This document shows, in pieces, positions 19,624 through 28,811 of a stretch of 64,000 bases of DNA. How positions within the stretch are numbered: position 1 is the stretch's first letter; each line of letters starts with the position of its first letter. Origin of the DNA: Arthrobacter sp. KBS0703 (GTDB lineage: Bacteria; Actinomycetota; Actinomycetes; Actinomycetales; Micrococcaceae); contig NZ_MVDG02000001.1 in the NCBI RefSeq assembly GCF_002008315.2, positions 2,356,001-2,420,000 on the forward strand. The letters are read 5' to 3'. Under the pieces are notes generated by a model. It was not told where the DNA came from and searched no databases. It saw only the letters and a program-made list of their open reading frames with translations. Made by a program: the position numbers and the translations under genes.

Positions 19624-19713
19624 CAAGGCCTTTCAGGAAGCGGAGCCAAATCTGCCTGCAATCGTACCAGCGGGCCCCGCAGTCGGCGTCTCCCCGGGAG
19701 CCCGGGTTAACGG

Positions 19714-19749
19714 CGGCGGGGCCGGTGGATTAACCCACCGGCCCCGCCG
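19714..19749 (-). terminator. Strong GC hairpin after pnp
   Basis: Perfect 15-bp stem CGGCGGGGCCGGTGG / CCACCGGCCCCGCCG with a 6-nt loop, located between the pnp stop (19795) and the M16 start (19623). On the minus strand it is followed by a weak T-containing stretch, as is common for actinobacterial terminators. Confidence 0.75.
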
Positions 19750-19794
19750 TCTTCGGTTCAGCAATGACTGTGTGCCAGTGCCGGAACCCTGGAA

Positions 19795-22059
19795 CTACTC
19801 GGCGGAGTCAGAGCCCTCGGCGGGCGTCGAAGCGTGAACGCGCTCGCCTTCGCCGGCGCCTTCTTCGTCAGCCACCACGGGAGACAGGGACAGCTTTCCG
19901 CGGTCGTCGATCTTGGTGATCTCGACCTGGATCTTCTGGCCCACGGAGACCACGTCATCGACGTTGTCCACGCGCTTGCCGCTGGCGAGCTTGCGCAGCT
20001 CGGAGATGTGCAGCAGGCCGTCCTTGCCCGGGGTCAGGGAAATGAAAGCACCGAACGTGGTGGTCTTAACGACCGTGCCCAAGTAGCGCTCGCCGATTTC
20101 CGGAACCTGCGGGTTGGCAATGGCGTTGATCGCGGACCGTGCAGCGTCAGCAGACGGACCGTTCGTGGCGCCGATGTAGACGGTGCCGTCGTCCTCGATG
20201 GAGATGTCAGCGCCGGTGTCTTCCTGGATCTGGTTGATCATCTTGCCCTTGGGGCCAATGACCTCGCCGATCTTGTCCACGGGGATCTTGACGGCGATGA
20301 CGCGCGGTGCGAACTCGGAGAGCTCGTCCGGGGTGTCGATCGCGGCGTTGATGACCTCGAGGATGTGCAGGCGTGCTTCGCGGGCCTGCTTCAGCGCTGC
20401 TGCCAGCACGGAGGCGGGGATGCCATCGAGCTTGGTGTCCAGCTGGATGGCCGTGACGAACTCGGACGTACCGGCGACCTTGAAGTCCATGTCGCCGAAA
20501 GCGTCTTCGGCGCCAAGGATGTCGGTCAGGGCCGCGTAGCGGGTCTGGCCGTCAACCTGGTCGGAGACCAGGCCCATGGCGATGCCGGCAACGGCGGCCT
20601 TCAGCGGCACACCGGCGTTGAGCATGGACAGCGTGGAGGCGCAGACCGAGCCCATCGACGTCGAACCGTTGGAGCTGAGGGCCTCAGACACCTGGCGGAT
20701 GGCGTACGGGAACTCCTCGCGGGACGGCAGCACCGGCACGAGCGCGCGCTCGGCCAGGGCACCGTGGCCGATTTCGCGGCGCTTGGGCGAGCCCACGCGG
20801 CCGGTCTCACCGGTGGAGTACGGCGGGAAGTTGTAGTTGTGCATGTAGCGCTTGCGCGTTACCGGCGACAGCGAATCGATCTGCTGTTCCATCTTCAGCA
20901 TGTTCAGCGTGGTGACACCCATGATCTGGGTCTCGCCGCGTTCGAAGATAGCCGAACCGTGGACGCGGGGCAGAACCTCGACCTCGGCGGTGAGCTGGCG
21001 GATGTCCGTCAGGCCGCGGCCGTCGATGCGGACCTGGTCCTTGAGGATGCGCTGGCGCACCACGTGCTTGGTGACGGAGCGGAAGGCTGCGGACAGCTCC
21101 TTCTCGCGGCCTTCGAACTGGCCGGACAGGGAAGCAGCAACTTCGTCCTTCAGTTCGTCCGCGGCGTTGTCGCGTTCCTGCTTGTCAGCGATCTGGAACA
21201 CGGCGGTCAGCTTCTCTGCTGCAGCTGCCTCAACGGCGGCGTACACGTCGTCCTGGTAGTCCAGGAAGACCGGGAACTCAACGGTGGGCTTGGCGGCGCG
21301 GGCTGCCAGGTCCTGCTGGGCTTCACAGAGGGCCTTGATGAACGGCTTGGCGGCCTCGAGGCCTTCCGAAACAACCTCTTCGGTGGGGGCAGTGGCGCCC
21401 TGTTCCTTGATGAGGTTCCAGGAGTTGTCCGTGGCTTCTGCCTCGACCATCATGATCGCGACGTCGTCACCGGCAACGCGGCCGGCAACCACCATGTTGA
21501 ACACGGAGTTCTCCAGCTGGGAGTGCTTCGGGAAGGCAACCCACTGCGAACCCTGCTCGTCCGCCACAAGGGCAACGCGGACGCCGCCGATCGGGCCGGA
21601 GAACGGCAGTCCGGACAGCTGGGTGGACATCGAGGAGGCGTTGATGGCCACGACGTCATAGAGCTCATCCGGGTTGATGGCCAGGACAGTGACCACGATC
21701 TGGACCTCGTTGCGCAGGCCCTTCACAAAGGCCGGACGCAGCGGGCGGTCCATCAGGCGGCAAGCCAGGATGGCCTCGGTGGACGGGCGGCCTTCACGGC
21801 GGAAGAACGAGCCCGGGATGCGGCCCGCGGCGTACATGCGCTCTTCGACGTCGACCGTCAGCGGGAAGAAGTCGAAGCCTTCGCGGGGGTGCTTGCCGGC
21901 CGTGGTGGCGGACAGAAGCGCGGTGTCTTCGTCGATGTACACCATGGCTGCGCCGGCTGCCTGCTTGGCAAGACGGCCGGTTTCGAAGCGGATTACACGC
22001 TTGCCAAAGCGGCCATTGTCAATGACTGCTTCTGAGAACTGGATTTCGGGACCCTCCAA
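19795..22059 (-). CDS. pnp: Polyribonucleotide nucleotidyltransferase (PNPase)
   Basis: About 754 residues. Two RNase PH-like cores are followed by a KH domain ([20 protein letters not shown]) and an S1 domain ([20 protein letters not shown]), ending in an acidic tail. It degrades RNA phosphorolytically from the 3' end. The start is set at TTG 22059 ([11 protein letters not shown]), because the ribosome site GGAGGTGA lies 5 nt before it; the GTG at 22068 falls inside that ribosome site. The message has a long leader containing hairpins. Confidence 0.94.
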   Translation of the reverse strand: MEGPEIQFSEAVIDNGRFGKRVIRFETGRLAKQAAGAAMVYIDEDTALLSATTAGKHPREGFDFFPLTVDVEERMYAAGRIPGSFFRREGRPSTEAILACRLMDRPLRPAFVKGLRNEVQIVVTVLAINPDELYDVVAINASSMSTQLSGLPFSGPIGGVRVALVADEQGSQWVAFPKHSQLENSVFNMVVAGRVAGDDVAIMMVEAEATDNSWNLIKEQGATAPTEEVVSEGLEAAKPFIKALCEAQQDLAARAAKPTVEFPVFLDYQDDVYAAVEAAAAEKLTAVFQIADKQERDNAADELKDEVAASLSGQFEGREKELSAAFRSVTKHVVRQRILKDQVRIDGRGLTDIRQLTAEVEVLPRVHGSAIFERGETQIMGVTTLNMLKMEQQIDSLSPVTRKRYMHNYNFPPYSTGETGRVGSPKRREIGHGALAERALVPVLPSREEFPYAIRQVSEALSSNGSTSMGSVCASTLSMLNAGVPLKAAVAGIAMGLVSDQVDGQTRYAALTDILGAEDAFGDMDFKVAGTSEFVTAIQLDTKLDGIPASVLAAALKQAREARLHILEVINAAIDTPDELSEFAPRVIAVKIPVDKIGEVIGPKGKMINQIQEDTGADISIEDDGTVYIGATNGPSADAARSAINAIANPQVPEIGERYLGTVVKTTTFGAFISLTPGKDGLLHISELRKLASGKRVDNVDDVVSVGQKIQVEITKIDDRGKLSLSPVVADEEGAGEGERVHASTPAEGSDSAE

Positions 22060-22069
22060 GAGAGTCACC

Positions 22070-22089
22070 TCCGTTTCTTGTTTAACGGA
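22070..22089 (-). promoter_or_regulatory. pnp: Hairpin overlapping the pnp Shine-Dalgarno
   Basis: Inverted repeat TCCGTT-N8-AACGGA on the leader. The 3' arm shares GGA with the ribosome site GGAGGTGA. Folding would partly hide the pnp ribosome site. PNPase autoregulates its own leader in E. coli, but whether this hairpin does so here is inference. Confidence 0.4.
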
Positions 22090-22262
22090 AGTCCAGCCGC
22101 ATCAACCCAGCCCAGCATCTGTCTACTGGCCTGCACTGCACCCGGTCATCGATCGAGACCCACGGGCCGGGCTTCAGTCAACGAAGCTTCCCGGGGATCA
22201 CTACCGAGGACCGCGAATGCGTGATGCGGTTGATCCTCCTGTTTAATTTTTCTACTGAAGAA

Positions 22263-22294
22263 GGCGGCCCGTTCCATCAGAGGAAAGGGCCGCC
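22263..22294 (-). terminator. Hairpin after rpsO, candidate terminator or processing site
   Basis: Arms GGCGGCCC and GGGCCGCC (8 bp, perfect) separated by 16 nt, 13 bp past the rpsO stop on the minus strand, followed by TTCTTC. It separates rpsO from the pnp leader. Confidence 0.65.
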
Positions 22295-22306
22295 CCCTGG
22301 TTCAGA

Positions 22307-22576
22307 CTAGCGGCGCAGGCCGAGGCGCTCGATGAGCGCACGGTAGCGGGCGATGTCCGTGTTCTTGAGGTAGGTGAGCATGCGCTTGCGACGACCGACC
22401 ATGGCCAGCAGACCGCGCTGGGTGTGGAAGTCGTGCTTGTGCTCCTTCATGTGCTCAGTGAGATCCTTGATCCGCTGAGTCAGGACCGCAACCTGGACCT
22501 CCGGCGAACCGGTGTCGCCCTCGGACGTTGCGAAATCCTTGATGATGGACTGCTTTACAGCGGCGTCAAGTGCCAC
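22307..22576 (-). CDS. rpsO: 30S ribosomal protein S15
   Basis: 89 residues, full length. Typical S15 features are [54 protein letters not shown] and the C-terminal [12 protein letters not shown]. It binds 16S rRNA in the platform. The start is GTG 22576, with AGGAG 5 nt upstream. pnp follows after a hairpin, the near-universal rpsO-pnp arrangement. Confidence 0.97.
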   Translation of the reverse strand: MALDAAVKQSIIKDFATSEGDTGSPEVQVAVLTQRIKDLTEHMKEHKHDFHTQRGLLAMVGRRKRMLTYLKNTDIARYRALIERLGLRR

Positions 22577-22762
22577 AATAACTCCTAGAGATGTGCCGTG
22601 AGGCCCGAGTCAGTACTTCACTGCCGGGTGTGCCGGGCGGATCGTCCCCTCAAAGAGGGAGTCCCGCACAAGGCAAGAACCAGCCACCACGGACTGCAGC
22701 CGGATCCACCGCTTAGTTTACCGGCCTTGTTGCAATCTTGTCGAAACGCGGCAGGAAGCCCG

Positions 22763-24034
22763 TCAGCCCGCCGGAAGCAGCGCGCGGATGGCGTCCATGC
22801 CCCGGTGCACCTCGGCAAAGCCCGTGCTCAGCGGGGAGAGGCCGATGCGGATGCCCTGCGGTGCGCGAAAATCCGGGATGACGTCCTTCTCCCACAGCTT
22901 CGCCGTCACCTCGCGGAAGGCCGGGTGGTCGATGGTGATGTGGCTGCCGCGCAGTTCCGGATCCCGGGGCGTTGCGAGCTTCACGCCGGCCGGTGCGAGC
23001 CACGCGTCGTGCAGTTCCAGCGCATACGCGGTGAGCCGGCGCGATTTCTCCCGGATGGCGGGCATGCCGGCTTCCTCGATCAGGTCCAGCGTGCCCCGCA
23101 TCGCGATCATTCCGAAGATGGCGGGGGTGCCGCTGAGGAAGCCGCGGATTCCCGGAGCCGCCTCGTAGCCGGGCCCCATTTCGAAAGCGTCCTTCCGGCC
23201 CATCCATCCCCAGATGGGCTGCGACAGCCCGGCAAGGTGCCGGGCGTTGACGTAGGCGAAGGCCGGCGAGCCGGGGCCGCCGTTCAGGTACTTGTAGGTG
23301 CAGCCGGCGGCAAAATCGACGCCGCAGGCGTCCAGTTCCAGCTCCACTGACCCGGCGGAATGGCACAGGTCCCACACCATCAGCCCGCCGGCGTCGTGCA
23401 CGGCCGCCGTGATTCCGGGCAGATCGGCCAGGAACCCGGAGCGGTACGCCACATGGCTGAGAAGCACGACGGCGGTGGCCCGCCCTACGGCCTCCCTCAC
23501 CTGGTCAAGGGTCACCCCGGAGGCGGGGTCGGCGTCGATCCAGCGCAGGGTCAGCCCTTCCTCCCGCGCGATGCCCTCGACCAAGTAGCGGTCGGTGGGG
23601 AAATTGTCCGTGTCCAGGACGATTTCTGTCCGTGCGCGGTCCTTCACGGCAGCCAGGGCCGCGCGGATCAGCTTGTACAGGACCACGGTGGTGGAATCGG
23701 CGACGATGGCCTGGCCCGGGGCGGCACCGAGGACCGCACGGCCCAGCTGGTCGCCGATGGCCTGGGGCAAATCCAGCCATTCTTCGTCCCAGCCGCGGAT
23801 CAGGCGGCCGCCCCAGCCCTCATGGATGAACGTGCTGATGTCGCCGGGCGTGCGCTTGAGCGGCCGGCCCAGGGAGTTGCCGTCCAGGTAGGACAGGTCG
23901 GTTTCCGTGCCGATGAAGTGGCCGCGGTAAGCGGCCAGCGGGTCGGCGGCGTCGAGCTCGACGGCGCGCTGCCGGAGGGCGTCCGTGGCGTGAGCCGCCT
24001 GCGGGTCAGCCGCTTGCGGGTTCAGGGCGCTCAC
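22763..24034 (-). CDS. kynU: Kynureninase
   Basis: 423 residues of a PLP-dependent fold-type I enzyme that cleaves kynurenine to anthranilate and alanine. Motifs: YLDGNSLGRPLKRT, VLDTDNFPTDRYLVEG, MVWDLCHSAGSVELEL (Asp contacting PLP) and AAGCTYKYLNGGPGSPAF with the Schiff-base lysine. The GTG start overlaps the kynA stop by 4 bp (GTGA), so the pair is translationally coupled. Downstream lies rpsO after about 190 bp. Confidence 0.95.
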   Translation of the reverse strand: MSALNPQAADPQAAHATDALRQRAVELDAADPLAAYRGHFIGTETDLSYLDGNSLGRPLKRTPGDISTFIHEGWGGRLIRGWDEEWLDLPQAIGDQLGRAVLGAAPGQAIVADSTTVVLYKLIRAALAAVKDRARTEIVLDTDNFPTDRYLVEGIAREEGLTLRWIDADPASGVTLDQVREAVGRATAVVLLSHVAYRSGFLADLPGITAAVHDAGGLMVWDLCHSAGSVELELDACGVDFAAGCTYKYLNGGPGSPAFAYVNARHLAGLSQPIWGWMGRKDAFEMGPGYEAAPGIRGFLSGTPAIFGMIAMRGTLDLIEEAGMPAIREKSRRLTAYALELHDAWLAPAGVKLATPRDPELRGSHITIDHPAFREVTAKLWEKDVIPDFRAPQGIRIGLSPLSTGFAEVHRGMDAIRALLPAG

Positions 24035-24885
24035 CGGCCGATCTCCGTCCGGACGGCGAACAGCTCCGGGAAGAAGGTGAGTTCGAGGGCCTTCTGCAGG
24101 AAGGCCGCACCGCTGGAACCGCCGGTCCCCGCCTTCATGCCGATGGTCCGCTGCACGGTGCGCAGGTGCCGGAACCGCCAGAGCTGGAAGTTGTCCTCCA
24201 GGTCCACGAGTTCCTCGCAGGCCTCATAGGCGCCCCAGTTGGCGGAGGCGTTTTCATAGATGTACTTGAACAGCGGCACCAGCTCGGGCGCGAACTCGTG
24301 AGCCCTGGTCACATCCCGGTTGAGCACGGAATCGGGAACGTCGAAGCCCTGCCGCTTCAGGTACGCCAGGAATTCGTCATAGATGCTCGGAGCCTCGAGG
24401 ACTTCCTGCAGCAGGGCATGCGCCTCCGGATCGGATTCGAACACGGGCAGCATCTTCCTGTTCTTGTTGCCCAGCACGAATTCCACGGCCCGGTACTGGC
24501 TGGACTGGAAGCCCGAGGAGTTGCCCAGGAAACCGCGGAATTCCGAGTACTCCGTGGGCGTCAGCGTGGCGAGCACCGACCACTGCTCCGTCAGGGTCTT
24601 CTGGATGTGCTTGACCCGCGCGATGCCTTTGAGCGCTGTGCCGAGGTCGTCGGCCCGCAGCCGTTCCGCGGCGCTCCGCAGTTCATGGAGCACGAGCTTG
24701 AGCCACAGTTCGGTGGTCTGGTGCTGGATGATGAACAGCAGTTCGTCATGATGTTCCGGCTCGCTGACCGGCTGCTGGGCGCTGAGCAGCGTGGGCAGCT
24801 GCAGATAGGACGCGTAGCTCATCCGCGAACTGAAGTCGCGGACGATCCCCTTGTCCAGTTTTCTGGTGTTCTTCTCCACGCTCAC
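24031..24885 (-). CDS. kynA: Tryptophan 2,3-dioxygenase
   Basis: 284 residues from GTG 24885, with AAGGAAGG upstream. It opens tryptophan to N-formylkynurenine using heme. Recognisable regions are MSYASYLQLPTLLSAQQP, HHDELLFIIQHQTTELWLKL with the distal histidine, GFQSSQYRAVEFVLGNKN, and HLRTVQRTIGMKAGTGGSSG with the heme-ligand histidine. A longer upstream frame overlapping ribF is discarded. No kynurenine formamidase is visible next to it. Confidence 0.95.
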   Translation of the reverse strand: MSVEKNTRKLDKGIVRDFSSRMSYASYLQLPTLLSAQQPVSEPEHHDELLFIIQHQTTELWLKLVLHELRSAAERLRADDLGTALKGIARVKHIQKTLTEQWSVLATLTPTEYSEFRGFLGNSSGFQSSQYRAVEFVLGNKNRKMLPVFESDPEAHALLQEVLEAPSIYDEFLAYLKRQGFDVPDSVLNRDVTRAHEFAPELVPLFKYIYENASANWGAYEACEELVDLEDNFQLWRFRHLRTVQRTIGMKAGTGGSSGAAFLQKALELTFFPELFAVRTEIGR

Positions 24886-24926
24886 AGCGTTGCCTTCCTT
24901 GCCAAGAACTGTGTGGGGCTGACGGT

Positions 24927-25910
24927 TCAGCGCTTGAGGAGGATGCCGTGCGTCTGCACCACATCCTCGCGCATCTGCTCCACGAGGGCTTCTGGCCCAC
25001 GGTATGCCACCATGCCGCGGAGCCTGGCAACAAATTCCACCACTACTGTCTGGCCGTACAGATTGAACTCGTCCACGGTCTCTTCCGGGCGGTCGATGAC
25101 ATGGGCTTCCACCTGGCGGCTGACGCCGTCGAACGTCGGATTTGATCCAACGGAGATGGCGGCTGGCCACCGCGTGCCGTCCTGGTCCACCAGCCAGCCC
25201 GCATAGATGCCGTCGGCGGGGATGAGGCCGCTCGCTTCATGGGCAAGGTTGGCAGTGGGGAATCCCAGGGCACGGCCCCGTGCTGCCCCGTGCACCACTT
25301 CCCCCCGCATCCGGTGCGGTCGGCCCAGGACGGCCGCTGCGGTGGCGACGTCGCCGTCGTTCAGCGCCTCGCGCACCCAGGTGGACGAACAGCGGCGGTC
25401 CGTCCCGCCGTCGTCGTGCAGCGGGAAACCTTCGGAACCGAATTCGCTGATGACCAGCACCTCGAAGCCGAACTTCTCGCCCAGCTGCTTCATGGTGTTC
25501 AGGTCACCGGAGTTGCCCCGGCCAAAGCGGGCGTCGTGGCCGATGACCACGTGGCTGGCGTGAAGGCTGTCCACCAGGACCGAAGCCACGAACTCCTCGG
25601 CGGTGAGGCTCGCAAGCTCGAGCGAGTACTTCATGACCAGCACGGCATCCAGGCCAAGCTCGCCGAGGGCCTGGAGCTTGTCCTCCAGCCCCATGATCAG
25701 CTCGGGCGCACTCTCGGGCCGGTGAACCTGCGCCGGGTGCGGATCGAAAGTCACGGCGACCGATTTGGCGCGGTTCATCCGTGCGGTCCGGATCAGCTGG
25801 GACAGCACCTGCTGGTGGCCGCGATGGACGCCGTCGAAATTGCCGATAGTGACAACGGAAGGACCAAAGTCGCCGGGGACCTCGGTCGGATCGTTCCAGA
25901 TGTGGACCAT
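24927..25910 (-). CDS. ribF: Bifunctional riboflavin kinase/FAD synthetase
   Basis: About 327 residues. The N-terminal nucleotidyltransferase motif TIGNFDGVHRGHQQVLSQL and the VIGHDARFGRGNSGD region make FAD from FMN. The C-terminal riboflavin kinase domain (RGRALGFPTANLA, YAGWLVD, VEFVARLRGMVAY) makes FMN. ATG 25910 is used rather than the TTG just before it. RibF usually follows truB in actinobacteria; here a DUF937 gene and two small membrane genes intervene, and kynA-kynU separate it from rpsO. Confidence 0.95.
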   Translation of the reverse strand: MVHIWNDPTEVPGDFGPSVVTIGNFDGVHRGHQQVLSQLIRTARMNRAKSVAVTFDPHPAQVHRPESAPELIMGLEDKLQALGELGLDAVLVMKYSLELASLTAEEFVASVLVDSLHASHVVIGHDARFGRGNSGDLNTMKQLGEKFGFEVLVISEFGSEGFPLHDDGGTDRRCSSTWVREALNDGDVATAAAVLGRPHRMRGEVVHGAARGRALGFPTANLAHEASGLIPADGIYAGWLVDQDGTRWPAAISVGSNPTFDGVSRQVEAHVIDRPEETVDEFNLYGQTVVVEFVARLRGMVAYRGPEALVEQMREDVVQTHGILLKR

Positions 25911-26146
25911 CAACCTCGCCTTTTACTGCCTGACAGGAAACACGTCCGGGTGCCCATCCAGGCTCCGGAACTCTCTAAGATTACCCGCATTCGTCCGGCG
26001 CCACGGACCGCGGCGGAGCCCGGCGACGCGGTGATCTACCGCCTGCGGGAGTCCCGGACTACGATGCAGGGGCAGCTGTCCGGCGACGCGAACCTGCGCC
26101 GCTCCCCCGAGAATCCGCGCTGCCTGCGGACCAAAAGGAGTACGCC

Positions 26147-26296
26147 TTGACCGACCTCCATGACCTCCTGCACCAGATCCCGGTTGACCAGATCGCAAGC
26201 CTGCTCGGCACCGACACGGCGTCCGCGCGGGCCGCCGTGGAAGCTGCGGTGCCCACGCTCCTTGCCGGGCTGCAGAACAACGCCCAGGCCCCGGAC
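26147..26296 (+). CDS. DUF937 protein, N-terminal fragment (gene split by adapter)
   Basis: TTG at 26147, 6 nt after AAAAGGAG, opens TDLHDLLHQIPVDQIASLLG and continues through ARAAVEAAVPTLLAGLQNNA to APD, the standard N-terminus of bacterial DUF937 proteins. The adapter begins directly after. In relatives roughly ten to fifteen residues would follow before the next recognisable block, so some coding sequence is missing here. Confidence 0.8.
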
Positions 26297-26334
26297 CTGT
26301 CTCTTATACACATCTAGATGTGTATAAGAGACAG
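26297..26334. other. Nextera mate-pair junction adapter (synthetic), inside the DUF937 gene
   Basis: Complete 38-bp double mosaic end. The two halves of the DUF937 reading frame are in different phases across it, and the upstream phase runs into the adapter TAG. Confidence 0.97.
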
Positions 26335-26937
26335 GACGGCCTGGCCGACGGCGGCGTGGACCCCGCGCAGGTGGACACCGCCGACGGCGAGAAGATCGTC
26401 GGCCACGCGTTCGGCGGGCAGCAGGACCAGGTGGCGAACCAGTTGGCGGGAACGGCCAATCTGGGCGGCGCCGGCGGGGACCTGGTCCGCAGGCTCCTTC
26501 CGATTCTCGCCCCCATCATCATGTCCTACCTGGCCAAGAAGATCCTCGGCGGACAGCAGGGTGGCGGGCAGGCTTCGCCGCTGCCCGGCGGAGCGGGCAA
26601 CGGCGGAACCGGCGACGGCGGAGCGGGCGGCATCGATCTCGGCAGCATCCTGGGCGGCATCCTCGGCGGCGCGGCCGGCGCAGGCGGGCAGGGGCAGGGT
26701 GGCCTGGGTGACATCCTCGGCGGCATCCTGGGCGGCGGCCAGCCGCAGCAGCCACAGCCGGCTCCGGAGCCTGCAGAGGGGAGCCCCTCCGACCCGGCCC
26801 CGGAGGCAGCGGCGCAGGAGTCACAGCCCGCGCAGGGGCTGCCGACGCAGCGGTCAGTGACGCCCGGCGAGCTTATCGACGTGGACCTGCCGGGCGAGGA
26901 AAATCCGGGCGGACAGGAGCCCGGCCCGCGGCAGTGA
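26335..26937 (+). CDS. DUF937 protein, C-terminal part
   Basis: About 200 residues. It begins DGLADGGVDPAQVDTADGEK, continues IVGHAFGGQQDQVANQLAG and LLPILAPIIMSYLAKKILGG (conserved DUF937 core), then has a long Gly-rich region with repeats of the type ILGGILGG and GQGGLGDILGG, and ends in a Pro/Ala/Glu/Gln tail. The role is unknown; Gly-rich DUF937 proteins are common in actinobacteria. It is divergent from ribF and convergent with the small membrane genes. Confidence 0.8.
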   Translation, partial: DGLADGGVDPAQVDTADGEKIVGHAFGGQQDQVANQLAGTANLGGAGGDLVRRLLPILAPIIMSYLAKKILGGQQGGGQASPLPGGAGNGGTGDGGAGGIDLGSILGGILGGAAGAGGQGQGGLGDILGGILGGGQPQQPQPAPEPAEGSPSDPAPEAAAQESQPAQGLPTQRSVTPGELIDVDLPGEENPGGQEPGPRQ

Positions 26938-27396
26938 CTACGCGGACCGCGGGGCCGGCCGCCGGCGGTAGAGCCAGATCAGGCCGAGCACGGGCAGGAT
27001 GAGCGGGATGAAAGCGTAGCCGCGGCCGAACAATGACCACACGGTTTCGTGCGGGAACTGGACGGAGTCGAACACGCTGAGCGCGCCCACCACGAGCACG
27101 CCGATCAGTTCCACCAGCACGGCGATGACGGACACCTTGAACCAGGTCCGTCCGGCTTTCGCCAGCGACACCGTGGCCACGAGATACACGAGGGCGGCGA
27201 CAGCCGACAGAAGGTACGCCAGCGGGGCCTCGGAGAACTTGGTGAGAATCTGGTAGCCGGCACGGGCCGTGGCAGAAATGGCGAAGACGGCGTAGACGGC
27301 GATGAGGAGGCGGCCCGGTCCCGTGTTCCGGGTGTCGGCCGGCTTCTTGGCCGCATGTTCGGAGGACGTAGCTGTCACGTTGTCTGCTTCTTCCAC
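26938..27396 (-). CDS. Small four-helix membrane protein of unknown function
   Basis: 152 residues with four hydrophobic segments (LLIAVYAVFAISATARAGY; LAYLLSAVAALVYLVATVSL; VSVIAVLVELIGVLVVGAL; AFIPLILPVLGLIWLY) and short polar ends. It begins 1 bp after the preceding membrane gene, so the two are coupled. The exact start is unsure: GTG 27396 or GTG 27378. This pair resembles paired small membrane proteins found near truB in related genera. No function assigned. Confidence 0.75.
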   Translation of the reverse strand: MEEADNVTATSSEHAAKKPADTRNTGPGRLLIAVYAVFAISATARAGYQILTKFSEAPLAYLLSAVAALVYLVATVSLAKAGRTWFKVSVIAVLVELIGVLVVGALSVFDSVQFPHETVWSLFGRGYAFIPLILPVLGLIWLYRRRPAPRSA

Positions 27397-27397
27397 T

Positions 27398-27751
27398 TCA
27401 GTACCAGATCTGATTCATTCGGGCGGCCATCACCAGGGCGGTCACTCCCACGGCGGCCAGGACAAAGTTGCTCCAGCGGGTCCGTTCCAGGATGGACCAG
27501 TACACGGCGGCGACGGGCAGCATGAGGGCGGTGACGATGTAGCCCCAGAATTCCCAGGCCTCCCCCGCGATGCGTTCCCCGGCGATCACGCGGACGATCG
27601 ACCCCACGAGGTAGACCAGCAAGGCCAGTTCGACGGCGGCCACCGACAGGATGGTGACATCGTTGGGGGCCTTCTTCAGGATGCCGGCCACCACGCAGAT
27701 GACGGTGGACAGGAGGCCGATGGCCAGGATGATGTAGAAATACGCGTCCAA
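27398..27751 (-). CDS. Small four-helix membrane protein of unknown function
   Basis: 117 residues with four membrane segments (YIILAIGLLSTVICVVAGIL; ILSVAAVELALLVYLVGSIV; FWGYIVTALMLPVAAVYWSI; FVLAAVGVTALVMAAR). It starts 2 bp after the truB stop and is followed immediately by the other membrane gene, so all three are probably one transcript. The two membrane proteins share an overall layout and may form a complex. This is inference from adjacency. Confidence 0.8.
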   Translation of the reverse strand: MDAYFYIILAIGLLSTVICVVAGILKKAPNDVTILSVAAVELALLVYLVGSIVRVIAGERIAGEAWEFWGYIVTALMLPVAAVYWSILERTRWSNFVLAAVGVTALVMAARMNQIWY

Positions 27752-27753
27752 GG

Positions 27754-28689
27754 CTATCCGGCCTGCCCGCCGCTGTCCTGTCCGCCGGTTCCCGGCGCGA
27801 ACACGAGCACGGGCTTCGCGAAACTGCCGGTGTCCGCCAGCAGCGCCACGAGTGAACCGTCGGGCGCAAACGCCGCCGCCGGACGCTCCGCTGTGGCGGC
27901 GTCAGCCGAGCCTGCCGGGGCGCCGGCGGCGATCCGGCGACCGAAGGAGATCTCGGTGGTTTCTTCGGCGCTGAGCTCACGGTTGGGCATGAGGGCACGG
28001 GCGGCCTGGGACATTTCCAGGACCTCCAGCTCTTCGGCGAGCTGTTCGAGCGTCCGGGCCTGCTCCAGCGAGTACGGCCCCACATGGGTCCGGCGCAGCG
28101 CCGTCAGGTGCCCGCCGACACCCAGGGAATCGCCCAGGTCGCGGGCCAGCGCACGGATGTAGGTGCCGGAGGAGCACTCCACCGTGACATCCACGTCCAC
28201 CACCTCCCCGCCCTGTTCCCGCTTGATTCCGTGGACTTCGAAGCGGTGGATGGTCACGGGCCTGGCCGCGAGCTTGACGTCCTCGCCGGAACGGACGCGG
28301 GCATAGGCACGTTCGCCGTTGACTTTAATGGCGCTGACGCTGCTGGGCACCTGCTGGATCTCGCCCGTCAGGGCGGCTACCCCGGTGCGGACGGCGTCGT
28401 CGGTCACGTCCGCGGCGCTGGCGCTGCTGACGATGTCTCCCTCGGCGTCGTCCGTAACGGTGGACTCACCCAGCCGGATGGTCGCCGTGTAGGTCTTGGA
28501 GGTGCCGACAATGTAGGTGAGCAGCCGTGTGGCCTTGTTGATTCCGACGACGAGCACGCCGGTTGCCATGGGATCCAGCGTCCCGGCATGGCCCACTTTC
28601 CGGGTACCGGCGATCCGCCGCATCCGGCCAACCACATCGTGGCTGGTCCATCCCTGCGGCTTGTCCACTATTACCAGTCCAGAAAGCAC
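27754..28689 (-). CDS. truB: tRNA pseudouridine(55) synthase
   Basis: 311 residues. The catalytic motif KVGHAGTLDPMATGVLVVGI contains the active-site aspartate, and the opening GLVIVDKPQGWTSHDVVGRM is diagnostic. The C-terminal extension has a PUA-like character. It modifies U55 in the T-arm of tRNA. In most actinobacteria truB directly follows rbfA; here four accessory genes (28812-32280) sit between them. Confidence 0.95.
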   Translation of the reverse strand: MLSGLVIVDKPQGWTSHDVVGRMRRIAGTRKVGHAGTLDPMATGVLVVGINKATRLLTYIVGTSKTYTATIRLGESTVTDDAEGDIVSSASAADVTDDAVRTGVAALTGEIQQVPSSVSAIKVNGERAYARVRSGEDVKLAARPVTIHRFEVHGIKREQGGEVVDVDVTVECSSGTYIRALARDLGDSLGVGGHLTALRRTHVGPYSLEQARTLEQLAEELEVLEMSQAARALMPNRELSAEETTEISFGRRIAAGAPAGSADAATAERPAAAFAPDGSLVALLADTGSFAKPVLVFAPGTGGQDSGGQAG

Positions 28690-28811
28690 GCCTCCCAGTA
28701 TATCGGGGCCAGCCGGGCGCCCGGTGCCGCGTCCTCCAGCCGCCGCCTCGCCGAGGCCGCATGGTTCGCGCGGGCGGATGACACGGCCGGTCCCGGAGGG
28801 GCGGGGCTAGG

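Noticed and set aside
26560..26760. Gly-rich repeats in the DUF937 protein as a silk-like or PE-PGRS-type element
   Set aside because: Low-complexity Gly tails of this kind are ordinary in DUF937 proteins, and the DNA repeats are short and imperfect.
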